DNA from: Candidatus Puniceispirillum marinum IMCC1322
GTDB taxonomy: Bacteria; Pseudomonadota; Alphaproteobacteria; Puniceispirillales; Puniceispirillaceae
Length of the DNA: 64,000 bases
Direction: 5' to 3'
Assembly (NCBI RefSeq): GCF_000024465.1
Contig: NC_014010.1
Span: 992,001 to 1,056,000 of the forward strand
The notes under the pieces: model-generated
The model's database searches: none
The model's input: the letters and a program-made list of their open reading frames with translations, nothing else
Told to the model about the DNA's origin: nothing
In this document: positions 54,156 to 63,498 of the stretch, in pieces
Position numbering within the stretch: the stretch's first letter is position 1
How the letters are laid out: the number at the start of each line of letters is the position of its first letter
Program-made: the position numbers and the translations under genes

Positions 54156-55287
54156 TGGTAAAAATACCTAATTCGAACAGAGCTTGTTTAAAACTCTTAT
54201 TTGTATTGTCTAAATTATTCTCAAAGCTATATTCCCAAGCGTTATAGGCTAATGTCTTAATGCTTTTGCTATCCTGTGCTAATTTCACAATCTCACTAGC
54301 CATTTCCCTTGGCGAATTATCCTTACAAATAACGCCTGAAACCCCGTCTTTAACCGCATCTCTTAAACCATCTGCATCATAAGCAATGGTTGTAACGCCT
54401 TGCGTAGCGGCTTCTGTTATCGTAAGCCCCCACCCCTCTTTAACAGAGGTCATCAATAAAATATCAAAAAGCTGCAATGTGCTAGCTTTTTGACCCTCGG
54501 CCATATGCCCTCTATAAGTTATTTTGTCCTTATGACGAGATATTTCTAGACAGTTCATAAATCTCTCAAAATACGAACCTGAACCAGACCCAAAGACATC
54601 CAAAGTAAGCGTAGGGCACTTATCTGCTGCTAACTCAAACGCCTCAAGCTGTTCTATTGTTCTTTTCATAGGACGAATGGACCCAAAACTTAAAATCCGA
54701 CCTTTGAATGTCGTCTTATTAAATGCCTCGCGTGGGGTAATTTCCACCCCTTCAATAACAGGGGAAGATATTTTTTGAAATCCATGTTTTTGCAAATCAT
54801 GTCTTGTGCTGTTTGACATAGGTACAGCTGATTTTCCTGAGAGCAAAAATAGCCAAATTTTTTCAAGCAAAAATCCAAAGGCGCCAACTGTGCGAGGAAG
54901 TTGGTAGAACCACACTTCTTTGCAAAGCTGATGAAAAAATAAGACAGTTGGCTTGGAGGTAAACAGCGATATGAAAAAAGGAACAGTGTTTACCTCTTCA
55001 ACAATCAAATCAGCGTTCATTTTACCTCGTAAATATTTTAACACACAAAGCGGGTAGCACGTTATTGCATTGCCTTGCCTATATACAGAATAACCGTCTT
55101 TTCCTTCAAAAGCAGGAAGGCCTTTTGGCCTTGATGTGAAAAGAACAACATTGTTTCCCTCGGCCACAAGCCATTTCATTATAGAAGATGATATAACCTC
55201 AGCGCCCCCTGCTTTGGGGTGGTCGCTATCCTTCCAGCTGAACCAAATGATTGTTTTAATTTTATGTGAATCTTCGATACCAGACAT
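54148..55287 (-). CDS. Glycosyltransferase family 4
   Basis: A 379-residue GT-B enzyme. FSWKDSDHPKAGGAEVISSS near residue 16 is the common GT4 opening. The donor domain has GRILSFGSIRPMKRTIEQLE (about 205) and LLMTSVKEGWGLTITEAATQ (about 285) with the ExE-like acidic pair. It overlaps the flippase gene by 26 bases and the GT2 gene by 8, so it is translated within a tightly packed operon. Confidence 0.9.
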   Translation of the reverse strand: MSGIEDSHKIKTIIWFSWKDSDHPKAGGAEVISSSIMKWLVAEGNNVVLFTSRPKGLPAFEGKDGYSVYRQGNAITCYPLCVLKYLRGKMNADLIVEEVNTVPFFISLFTSKPTVLFFHQLCKEVWFYQLPRTVGAFGFLLEKIWLFLLSGKSAVPMSNSTRHDLQKHGFQKISSPVIEGVEITPREAFNKTTFKGRILSFGSIRPMKRTIEQLEAFELAADKCPTLTLDVFGSGSGSYFERFMNCLEISRHKDKITYRGHMAEGQKASTLQLFDILLMTSVKEGWGLTITEAATQGVTTIAYDADGLRDAVKDGVSGVICKDNSPREMASEIVKLAQDSKSIKTLAYNAWEYSFENNLDNTNKSFKQALFELGIFTNE

Positions 55288-56467
55288 ATCCCACCAACAT
55301 AAAAGCCACAGAAAAATTGACCACTAAAAAGGCAACGCTAAAGTCACTTGGCTGAGATACAAACCAAATAGATGCCGCCAGTTGAAACAAAACCAACAGT
55401 CCCTGGAACACCAAAATATGAGTTTCCCCTTTTGCAAAGCCAATATGTTCGATAATTGAAAATATCCCAATGGGAATTAGTGCAAATCCATAAATTTTTA
55501 GAACTTCAACAGTTAACGAACTAATGTTGCCGTAAAGCGTTGTCAAAACGAATTCAGAAAAGGCGTAAAACATCACAGCACATATAGTGCCTATCGCTAT
55601 TGTTCCCAATATAAGGATCAAAAACCCTCGCTGCGACAAACTTATGCGGCTTAGAATGGGATATGCGACCATGCCGAGGGAAGAAGTTATAAAGAAAACT
55701 GCTTTAGATAAAACAAGAGCTGTTACAACCTGCCCTGCAATTTCTTCGGAGAATACTGTTTTCGCAATAATGACATCAGACTGAATAATGAGCGCTGAAA
55801 AAATAACGACACCAAAAAAGCGTCCTTCATCACGTAAAAACTGAATGATGCGTTTCAATTTGAACGATTTAAGCTTTGTGATGTTTAAATATTTATTTAA
55901 AAAAAGTGTCAAGATTACTATCAAAGCATGGGCGAGAAGTATGGCCATCATGACTTGATAAATATCTTCATGCCAAATCCAAATAAATAGTATCTTCAAC
56001 AATGCTATCGATAATCCACAAAGCGAGAGTATTGGGATACGATTTTCTCCCCATAAAATGGCAAAGACTTTTGTTTGAATGGTAAGCAATGTGCAAAAGG
56101 AAAAGAAAAACACTAAAGATAGCGTATCAAAAGGAAACTCTGAATTGAAAATGCCGAATCGCGAAACCGCAAAGAATAGGGCTACAAACAATAATTGAGA
56201 ACCGAACGAAAGATATAAATAATTTGAAAACAAACAATTAATTTCAAAATATTTTCGAAAATTATTCTTATTGCTTACCAGTCGCGCAATACTGAAAGAC
56301 GCAGCAGAGCAAGGGGCAACAACAATGAGGCAAAGAGACATAAGAAACGCCAAGTCACCGAAATCTTTTGGGTTTAAGTAAGCCACCAGGAGCAACTGTA
56401 GCGCATAATTCATGCCGCCATTCAAAAGGTTCGCGCCAGATGCGAGAAAAAAATTAAGTAAAACCAA
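55262..56467 (-). CDS. Polysaccharide flippase (Wzx-like), copy 2
   Basis: A 401-residue, about 12-helix transporter with the family entry YALQLLLVAYLNPKDFGDLA (about 20-39). It differs strongly from the flippase at 38266, so the locus may export two glycans or be a fusion of two loci. The start is TTG 56467, in the same frame as the preceding GT2 gene and only one codon after its TAA stop. Confidence 0.8.
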   Translation of the reverse strand: MVLLNFFLASGANLLNGGMNYALQLLLVAYLNPKDFGDLAFLMSLCLIVVAPCSAASFSIARLVSNKNNFRKYFEINCLFSNYLYLSFGSQLLFVALFFAVSRFGIFNSEFPFDTLSLVFFFSFCTLLTIQTKVFAILWGENRIPILSLCGLSIALLKILFIWIWHEDIYQVMMAILLAHALIVILTLFLNKYLNITKLKSFKLKRIIQFLRDEGRFFGVVIFSALIIQSDVIIAKTVFSEEIAGQVVTALVLSKAVFFITSSLGMVAYPILSRISLSQRGFLILILGTIAIGTICAVMFYAFSEFVLTTLYGNISSLTVEVLKIYGFALIPIGIFSIIEHIGFAKGETHILVFQGLLVLFQLAASIWFVSQPSDFSVAFLVVNFSVAFMLVGYVWYRRFT

Positions 56468-56470
56468 TTT

Positions 56471-57415
56471 TTACAGAATCTTTCTTCTAATGATATAGAT
56501 AGGCTTGCCTGCCACTTCGGTCGCGATTTTTGATAGGTAGAGTGAAATAACGCCTAAAACCAAAAGAATAAGGCCTAAATTACTGAATGTAAGAACCAAC
56601 ACAAACGCCGCTGGCGAGGCATTAAGAAAATCAAAAAACAGCTTATCAACCATCATGACAAAGAACATTGACAAACCAATCACCAAATTCAAAACTCCTA
56701 ATATAAACGTGAATTTCAGAGGTGCGGTGGTTAAAGAGGTTATGGAACTTAAAGCAAGGTCGATTAGTTTGAAGGCTGAAAATTTTGTTTGCCCTTTACT
56801 TCTCTCGTCAACATCAAAAAAGACAAAGGTTCTATTGAAACCAACCCAATCAACAATGCCTCGGAAAATACGATCCTTTTCGCCTATCTGCCTGATTGCC
56901 TCAACAACACTTTGGTCTAACAGCCTGAAATCCGTACTATTTGGTATGGGGCTTATCTCACTAAATTTTCTGACAAATGCGTAATATATACCCCCAAAAT
57001 ATTTACGGAACATATTCGTCGTCGTAGCCGTATTTCTGACCCCGATTACGACCTCATGCCCCTCCTGCCATCGCGATATAAATTCTGGAATTAATTTAGG
57101 GGGGTGCTGCAAGTCACTATCAATAAAGATAACGGCATCTGCGTCATTATGGTGGTCAAGACCAGCTGTAAGAGCGCGCTCTTTTCCAAAATTTCTAGAT
57201 AGATCTATCGCTTTAAGGAAAGAATATTTCTGACACAACGCTTCGATACACTGCCATGTGCCATCTTCACTGCCATCATTGACTAGTATCGCCGAGAAAT
57301 CAATGTCATGCGTCCCACTCACCACTTTATCCAGTTCAGAAACAAATAAAGAGATTGAATTCTCTTCATTATACACGGGTGATATTACAACAATTGTTTT
57401 CCTAGATTTGTCCAT
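56471..57415 (-). CDS. Undecaprenyl-phosphate glycosyltransferase, GtrB/ArnC-like GT2
   Basis: A 314-residue GT-A enzyme loading a sugar onto undecaprenyl phosphate. VVISPVYNEENSISLFVSEL, LVNDGSEDGTW, DLSRNFGKERALTAGLDHH and the metal-binding DSDLQHPP follow the GtrB order. Two C-terminal helices (FTFILGVLNLVIGLSMFFVM and AFVLVLTFSNLGLILLVLGV) complete the family form. Together with the polytopic protein upstream it resembles a three-part glucosylation module. Confidence 0.92.
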   Translation of the reverse strand: MDKSRKTIVVISPVYNEENSISLFVSELDKVVSGTHDIDFSAILVNDGSEDGTWQCIEALCQKYSFLKAIDLSRNFGKERALTAGLDHHNDADAVIFIDSDLQHPPKLIPEFISRWQEGHEVVIGVRNTATTTNMFRKYFGGIYYAFVRKFSEISPIPNSTDFRLLDQSVVEAIRQIGEKDRIFRGIVDWVGFNRTFVFFDVDERSKGQTKFSAFKLIDLALSSITSLTTAPLKFTFILGVLNLVIGLSMFFVMMVDKLFFDFLNASPAAFVLVLTFSNLGLILLVLGVISLYLSKIATEVAGKPIYIIRRKIL

Positions 57416-57460
57416 GACAACCGCGATATTGAAGGGATTATATAGATTTAGTTAACACAT

Positions 57461-59068
57461 TTAGTACTTTGTTTGATAAATAAAAATTGGGAAAAATTTT
57501 TCTGCTAATAATAGGCAATCATAATGATCTAATTCTACATGTCGGTCTGTGATAACATCGCTGCGGTTGATTACATGCGTAATACCTATTTCCTTGAGCG
57601 ACGCACAGAATGTTCCCTGAGATATTGCCCTCTCTAAATCGTCAATAATTCTATTATTGGGATGCGCCAACGTTTTGAATAAAACTTGTCCATTTGGAGT
57701 GAAGGGTACGCCATATCGATAGCCATTATATGCCCCCCAATGGAAGTGAGAATTAAAAGAAAATGGTGTAAGCAAAATTGTAGCATCGTCACTCTTGTTG
57801 ACATAATTCTCGACAGAAGCCCAATAGGGCGGTACCTTTTCTGCCTTCAGAATGGGTGATACAACTCCCACACCGACTAATAACAAGACACAAAAACCTG
57901 TATAAATCAACATGAGCCACAAATGCGTTTTTGTGCCCCTTAATAACAAAGTGAGAAGCAGGAACATTATGACTAAGGTGAAAAACTTTATAGTGTTTCT
58001 GAAAATCAAAACAGGCGACAACATGTCACCTAAAATATGAATGAGATACGCAACAGGTGAAAACAAGTTCGCGCTCATAGTTGCAAACCAGAAAAAGGCT
58101 GTTGCCATAATGAGCTTTCTAGACACATTATCATCTGGATGTGCGCGTGTCAGGCAAACAGATACAAACACAAAGAAGATAAGCGACGATAATAATGAGG
58201 TAAACGGTACATCATCTAAGGCAGCGCCGAAATGGCTAGAACCTGTCACGGTGGCCCAATTACCCGATAATTGCGCCACCAAATGAGGAAGCGAATAGCG
58301 AGCATAAAATTGAAAATCTTCAGCTTGCACAAAATAATTTGCAAAGCTAGTATCTTGAAAAACACTAAAAAGCGTAAGAAAGACAAACCAAGAATTGCAT
58401 AATAGTGTTAATGACAAAGTTTTAAGAACGTCTTGCCAACGAATAAAAATCATACCCAACACAAACGCGCCAATCAGGCCGATAGCATAATAGGTTATTT
58501 GTGTCGTTATGAATTGGGCGCCTATTACCAGCCATAAAAACGCAAATATATTTAACGATTTTGATTGCAGTGAATGTGCAAAATGAATGACCGCAAAACA
58601 ATAGAATATAACGCCAAAATAATGGAGGTTTGCATAGCCGCTTTCCATTTGCGTTAGCGTGAAAAAATTTATTACCCCAGCGACGGATAGCAAAACGATG
58701 CCCGCTTCACTAAATTGCGATGGATGGTCTGCCATAGAGCTTATTTTATGAAATAATTTATAAAAGGCAAAAAAACCGAAATTTAAGAGGCAAACAAACC
58801 AGACACCGGTTCTATACTCAAAAGGAACATCTAAGACATCTATTGCTAAGAAGAAAGCAATGGGTAGCAAATGAAAATAAAATAAGACGGTCTCAACGCC
58901 ATATATTTTTGTATCTTCGCGCTCTAATAATAGCTCAAAATACATCCAAGGGTCAGACATCAAACTAAGGTCTAGATAAGATAGATTATATCCAAAGAAC
59001 CCAAAACAAAGCGCCGTGATAAAGAGGTGGCCATATATGATGGCTGGCACTCTAAATGTTCCTTTCAT
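57461..59068 (-). CDS. Large polytopic membrane protein, probable GT-C glycosyltransferase
   Basis: A 535-residue protein with about 12-13 helices and a soluble C-terminal part (residues 440-535, containing HFHWGAYNGYRYGVPFTPNG). An acidic/aromatic loop after helix 1 (SLMSDPWMYFELLL, residue 36) is where GT-C enzymes carry catalytic acids. No named family is certain. Position beside the GtrB-like gene suggests it uses undecaprenyl-phospho-sugar as donor on the periplasmic side, or polymerises the glycan. Confidence 0.65.
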   Translation of the reverse strand: MKGTFRVPAIIYGHLFITALCFGFFGYNLSYLDLSLMSDPWMYFELLLEREDTKIYGVETVLFYFHLLPIAFFLAIDVLDVPFEYRTGVWFVCLLNFGFFAFYKLFHKISSMADHPSQFSEAGIVLLSVAGVINFFTLTQMESGYANLHYFGVIFYCFAVIHFAHSLQSKSLNIFAFLWLVIGAQFITTQITYYAIGLIGAFVLGMIFIRWQDVLKTLSLTLLCNSWFVFLTLFSVFQDTSFANYFVQAEDFQFYARYSLPHLVAQLSGNWATVTGSSHFGAALDDVPFTSLLSSLIFFVFVSVCLTRAHPDDNVSRKLIMATAFFWFATMSANLFSPVAYLIHILGDMLSPVLIFRNTIKFFTLVIMFLLLTLLLRGTKTHLWLMLIYTGFCVLLLVGVGVVSPILKAEKVPPYWASVENYVNKSDDATILLTPFSFNSHFHWGAYNGYRYGVPFTPNGQVLFKTLAHPNNRIIDDLERAISQGTFCASLKEIGITHVINRSDVITDRHVELDHYDCLLLAEKFFPIFIYQTKY

Positions 59069-60146
59069 CAGACTGCCCCCAAAAAGAAATCAAAAAGCAA
59101 TAGATACTAGTGATAGCCAATGAATTAAGCGCAAAAGACACAAAAGAATAATGCGAGAAGAAAAACTCCGTTAAAATAGCGCATAAAATGATGCTCACCA
59201 TGATGATACTAATATTTTGTCGCTTTGAAAGATAAGAGCATATTATGACGCCCAAGGTGACAAAAAAGAGCGAAGCCAATGCGCTAAGAGAGCCTTGGTT
59301 TAGGAAAAAATACATTGAATTAAGACTGTACATAGCAACAAATGCGACACTCTTAGAAAACAACATAAGCACTAACATCAATGCACCTGATAACAATAAC
59401 GGCCCTTGGCTTACCTTGTAGTAACCTTTTTGGATGATAGAGTTCTCATTTGAAATTGCTTTCAAATTTAGCATCAATGCCCCTATCCAACTGCGTCTTA
59501 GCTCCCCTTCAAGTTGTTGAATTTTTGCCAAACGGAAATCCTCATCTATAGATGAGCTTTCAGCATCTAGTTCAATAGTTCTATTGCATGAGTTCGTATC
59601 ATGAAGCTTCACATAGGCAGAGCCAACTTCACTGATATCTATGATAGACACCGTCTGACTTTCAAGAATTGAAATCCAAGTTCCGATATGTTGCAATGAC
59701 GTAAAATCCAATATCGAAAAATGATTTATGTCATGTACGATTTGCTTCAAATGGTTACCAGAAATAGTCATATCGCCAATTCTCGCCTCAGAGAATGTTA
59801 ACTTTGACAATATATCAGGTTGAATTTCACCGTTCACATATTTGAAAGAAATGTCAGTAATGAACGAGTTGATATCCAACGAAGATTTTTCATTGAAATA
59901 AATTGTAGCGTCACACACGCCATTTAGTTTAATGGCGTTATAAAATCCGAAACCCAAACTTTGGTTTTCATTTTGAACAACCAGCGGTAACGCAGACACA
60001 TCTTCTTCGGGGATTGGTAGATTTTCACTTGTGAAAAAAAGCAAAACAGAAACACAAATAACTAAGGACAGAATGGCTGAAATGATTTTCTGTTTCCTGC
60101 CAAAAAATGCAGAGCTGTTGATATTTCCTTTTATTCTCCAAATCAT
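59052..60146 (-). CDS. Unknown membrane protein with large periplasmic domain
   Basis: A 364-residue protein: one N-terminal helix (IISAILSLVICVSVLLFFTS, about 20-39), a soluble part (40-250), then about five closely packed helices (260-360). The soluble part has no recognised motif. Its gene overlaps the methyltransferase by ATGA and the GT-C-like gene by 17 bases, so it probably works with them in glycan assembly or export. Function unknown. Confidence 0.6.
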   Translation of the reverse strand: MIWRIKGNINSSAFFGRKQKIISAILSLVICVSVLLFFTSENLPIPEEDVSALPLVVQNENQSLGFGFYNAIKLNGVCDATIYFNEKSSLDINSFITDISFKYVNGEIQPDILSKLTFSEARIGDMTISGNHLKQIVHDINHFSILDFTSLQHIGTWISILESQTVSIIDISEVGSAYVKLHDTNSCNRTIELDAESSSIDEDFRLAKIQQLEGELRRSWIGALMLNLKAISNENSIIQKGYYKVSQGPLLLSGALMLVLMLFSKSVAFVAMYSLNSMYFFLNQGSLSALASLFFVTLGVIICSYLSKRQNISIIMVSIILCAILTEFFFSHYSFVSFALNSLAITSIYCFLISFWGQSDERNI

Positions 60147-60946
60147 TTTTTGTTCTTAGCTAAAAAAATGAGGTTGTTTGCGGCCGCCCTATGACGCATC
60201 GTGATACTGTCTTTAAACCAAGGTGATACAACTAAATTATGAAGGCGCTTCATCCAATTATATTTAAGAACGCCCCCATATCTTACGATCTTTGAGCATT
60301 GGAATATAACATCTGCTGGATAGACAAAAGTAGAGCCTGGAAAGTGCTTTTCTAGCGCAAAAAAGTTAGCAATTCTCTCGATATATTTATCATATGGCTC
60401 TAGGCCCACATGCCCCCAAGGGTCAATCCAATTCTCTTCATAAACGTTGTTTTTGATAAGCACACGGGTCAGCCAGTTATCGCCTGCCGTCTCAATACTG
60501 CCAAGGAAGTGACCTGACGGCTTTAACACCCTCTGACATTCTTCAAAAATGAAGTCTTTATGCTCATTAAAAATATGCCCAAATACTTCTGAGGAAAAAA
60601 TCACATCAAACGAATTATCATCAAATGGCAAGCCCTTTGATACGTCTAATACAAACGCCTCATCATATATCTTCTGCGCGTTATCAACGCTTGCCCTGGA
60701 TACATCAACACCCACAACATGGCCATGCTGCGGCAATAGCTGGTTGCCACGGCCACAGCCTAAATCCAATATTTTAGCGTTCTTTGGATTTATTGCCCCA
60801 AATAAATCAACTAAACTCTTTTGCGTAAAAGTGCTCGGGGAATGTTTGAAATAGAAATTTTCAAGCGCAGATTTTTTCTGATACTGAAGCGTATCAACAA
60901 ATCTTCCTTCAAACATCTCTGAATATTTAGAATTTGAACTAGTCAT
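60143..60946 (-). CDS. Class I SAM-dependent methyltransferase
   Basis: A 267-residue methyltransferase. Motif I KILDLGCGRGNQLLPQHGHV (about 54-73), acidic VVGVDVSRASVD, LPFDDNSFDVIFSSEVFGHI (about 110) and LKPSGHFLGSIET follow the Methyltransf_11 order. It probably O-methylates a sugar of the encoded glycan. ATG 60946 is preferred over an upstream TTG. It is second in the minus-strand run. Confidence 0.85.
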   Translation of the reverse strand: MTSSNSKYSEMFEGRFVDTLQYQKKSALENFYFKHSPSTFTQKSLVDLFGAINPKNAKILDLGCGRGNQLLPQHGHVVGVDVSRASVDNAQKIYDEAFVLDVSKGLPFDDNSFDVIFSSEVFGHIFNEHKDFIFEECQRVLKPSGHFLGSIETAGDNWLTRVLIKNNVYEENWIDPWGHVGLEPYDKYIERIANFFALEKHFPGSTFVYPADVIFQCSKIVRYGGVLKYNWMKRLHNLVVSPWFKDSITMRHRAAANNLIFLAKNKK

Positions 60947-60974
60947 AAGGTTACTTTGCAAAAATTGAATTTAA

Positions 60975-62831
60975 TTAACTTTTATCTCTAACAAATTCAA
61001 GGTCGACACTCGACAGTGACTTTAGCTCTTCAATTGACAGATGCGGAGCCATGTCATGCATGCCAGCTTGTTTTCCATCTATTCGATTTTGGAACGGCGC
61101 AATGACTTCATCTTCAACACAGCAGACTTCTACTATCACAGGACCATTCAAGGTCCTGAGTGACGGCAAGTCAGCTACGGTATCAACTTTCACATATTGC
61201 AACCCAAAGCTAGATGCTAATATTTCAAAGTCAGGGAACATAATGCCCCTACCTTCATGCTCACCCCAAATGCTGTTTCCGTAGTTATTTTTTTGTGTAT
61301 TCGATATACTCATATAGCCTTTATTTTGAAGTAAGATCACAACAACATCTGCTTTATGGTAAGATAAGGTCGCCAATTCTTGTAAGTTGGACATGAAACT
61401 GCCATCGCCCGTAATTGTGATCGTTTTGGCGTCAGATGATAACGCCGTTCCAATTGCAGATGGCAAAGCGCAGCCCATATCAGCTTGAGCAGGTGAGAAA
61501 ACAAAATTGCGCGTTTGTCTGTAATGAAGGCCAACAGGCCCAGCATAACTTATACTACCAGCATCTATGACAAAATTACACGCGTCATATGCTTCGGATT
61601 TGAACTCATCAAGAACATGGTAGATGCTAATTCCATCATAGTCATAATGAGATAAATTAGAAGCAATAACGTCCCACTTTTGGGCAGAGGTAACGCATTT
61701 TTGATACCAATCCGGTTCTACCTCTATAGCTGGATTAGATAAGTTTACGGCCTCTAAAAAATTGATGATGCTTGCATGACATTGAGATATGTTTTGCGTA
61801 AAATTAAGTTCATTTTTCTGCAATTCATTATTGTCAACATCGACAACAAATATGTTTGCTTGCTTTGCAAAGCTTGCAACATCATATCCGATAACCGCAA
61901 AAGGAAGTCTTGAGCCTAACACAATAAGCAAATCACAATTTTGAACGGCAAAGTTGCCTGCACGACTGCCTTTGATACCAACGCAACCTAAATAATGTTC
62001 AATGTCATGGCTGATGATATTGGTTCCCGCATAGGACGCCACGACTGGTAGTCTATGTCTTTCCACGAACTCTTGGACTGTTTTTTTTGTTTCCTTATCG
62101 CTGCTTGCACCGCCACCTAATAAAACAAGAGGTCGTCTCGAAGATTGTAGCAACGCTTCAAAATGAGATAGACTGTCAGCGTTTACTTGAAACTCGTTTG
62201 AAACTTTCGCAAAGATACATGCCTGTAATTTTTCTGCAACGATTTTGAGTTTATCACGTGTTTGAGCAGATACAAGCTGATGCTGTACGTCTTGAGGCAC
62301 ATCCAACCATACCGGCCCTTTCCTGCCCGTATTCGCAATAACGAACGCGTCAAGGAAACTATCAAACAGTTCGGCTTCGCTCTTTACGGTCTTCGCAAAC
62401 TTGGTCACAGATGACATGTTTTCAATGATGTCATGCTCTTGAATGCCATAACATCTGACATAAATGTCGTTAACTTCATTTAGATGTTCGCTACATGTCG
62501 CTATTGGCACATTTCCAGATATGACCACCAAAGGAACAGAATCTTGCCAAGCGTTTACGACAGGCGTCAAACAGTTCGTTCCGCCACATCCTGTTGTGGG
62601 ATTTACCACTGCAAAAAATTTCGTTAAGCGGCTTTCCGCAAGCGCGCCATAGGCTGCCCCTTGCTCATGATGGTAGCTAATGTATTTAATCTCAGAATTT
62701 CTGATAAAGGCATCATTTAAGCCTGCGGCCCCGCCGCCCATCAAGCCGTGAACATTTTTAATGCTTATCGCATGCAGAAATGCGGCAATCCAATCTGCGA
62801 CGTTCATGTTGGAATTAGCATCTTCATACAT
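60975..62831 (-). CDS. Acetolactate-synthase-like ThDP enzyme (candidate sugar carboligase)
   Basis: A 618-residue thiamine-diphosphate enzyme of the AHAS/POX superfamily. The catalytic Glu lies in ISYHHEQGAAYGALAESR (about 55), the central Rossmann-like domain runs about 220-390, and the ThDP/Mg motif GDGSFMSNLQELA with NKGY is near 480-510. Housekeeping AHAS genes are linked to ilvN/ilvC; this one heads a polysaccharide operon with rfbFGH. YerE, from yersiniose synthesis, is a precedent for adding a two-carbon unit to a CDP-3,6-dideoxy-4-ketosugar. Start ATG 62831 follows GGAAG; GTG 62849 is possible. Confidence 0.85.
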   Translation of the reverse strand: MYEDANSNMNVADWIAAFLHAISIKNVHGLMGGGAAGLNDAFIRNSEIKYISYHHEQGAAYGALAESRLTKFFAVVNPTTGCGGTNCLTPVVNAWQDSVPLVVISGNVPIATCSEHLNEVNDIYVRCYGIQEHDIIENMSSVTKFAKTVKSEAELFDSFLDAFVIANTGRKGPVWLDVPQDVQHQLVSAQTRDKLKIVAEKLQACIFAKVSNEFQVNADSLSHFEALLQSSRRPLVLLGGGASSDKETKKTVQEFVERHRLPVVASYAGTNIISHDIEHYLGCVGIKGSRAGNFAVQNCDLLIVLGSRLPFAVIGYDVASFAKQANIFVVDVDNNELQKNELNFTQNISQCHASIINFLEAVNLSNPAIEVEPDWYQKCVTSAQKWDVIASNLSHYDYDGISIYHVLDEFKSEAYDACNFVIDAGSISYAGPVGLHYRQTRNFVFSPAQADMGCALPSAIGTALSSDAKTITITGDGSFMSNLQELATLSYHKADVVVILLQNKGYMSISNTQKNNYGNSIWGEHEGRGIMFPDFEILASSFGLQYVKVDTVADLPSLRTLNGPVIVEVCCVEDEVIAPFQNRIDGKQAGMHDMAPHLSIEELKSLSSVDLEFVRDKS

Positions 62832-62898
62832 TTCTTTTTCTTCCAGCACGAACTAAAAAAAACAAATCATAATAAAATTTTACCTGTTTTAACCACGA

Positions 62899-63288
62899 AT
62901 GCAGTCAGGAAAAAGACGAATTGATTTTAATTGCATCCTAAAGATTTCCCCTAAATTGGTCAAGACAGACAAGAAGAGTAGTTCTATTTTATCAAAGGCG
63001 TCAATTAGATGTGTTATACGCCTTGTAAAAGGATCTGCTCTTCGCTTTTTACTCTATTTTACAAAACTTGTTGTATCTTTTCTGTGCTACCTTAGTAAAA
63101 CCAGAAACAACAATCCTACATCGTGCTATTTTCTTGACGCACAATGGGTTAGTTTCCTGGCTCATATTCATATTTGGCAGATCCTCTCTCATTACAATCA
63201 ACACCCAAACAGGGACATAACTGACATAAAATATGCTATCTTTGAGGCTATGTTCAGATTGAGAAAAGCGCAACACATTCAGCAGTGA
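62899..63288 (+). CDS. Uncertain hypothetical ORF
   Basis: An open frame of 129 codons with no recognised family, no clear ribosome-binding site and a Lys/Arg/Ser-rich N-terminus. A 75-codon frame on the other strand is equally open. It fills the 540-base gap between the start of the polysaccharide run (62831) and the tRNA fragments. It might be a real island gene or chance; no function is proposed. Confidence 0.25.
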   Translation: MQSGKRRIDFNCILKISPKLVKTDKKSSSILSKASIRCVIRLVKGSALRFLLYFTKLVVSFLCYLSKTRNNNPTSCYFLDAQWVSFLAHIHIWQILSHYNQHPNRDITDIKYAIFEAMFRLRKAQHIQQ

Positions 63289-63370
63289 TTAACAATAAAT
63301 ATTCTTGAATGCTAAAAACACCTCAAAGTAATTTCGAGACACTATAATATATTGATAATATTGAGATAAA

Positions 63371-63415
63371 TGGTAGCGGAGGAGGGACTCGAACCCCCGA
63401 CACGCGGATTATGAT
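63371..63415 (-). tRNA. Truncated elongator tRNA-Met 3' half (att site)
   Basis: On the minus strand this reads from the CAT anticodon loop through the T-arm (GGGGGTTCGAGTCCCTC), acceptor CTCCGCT, discriminator A and encoded CCA. It matches the 3' half of an alphaproteobacterial elongator tRNA-Met. Upstream of the anticodon loop the match stops abruptly, so there is no D-arm or 5' acceptor strand. Such a fragment is an attachment site left by integration into a tRNA gene. It is not a functional tRNA. Confidence 0.8.
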
Positions 63416-63498
63416 AAAACTACTTCAACTTTTCATATTTTATTTGAGTTGTTTACAAGCACATAAATTAGGTGTGTTAAAAAGTGTGTAATGGAAAA

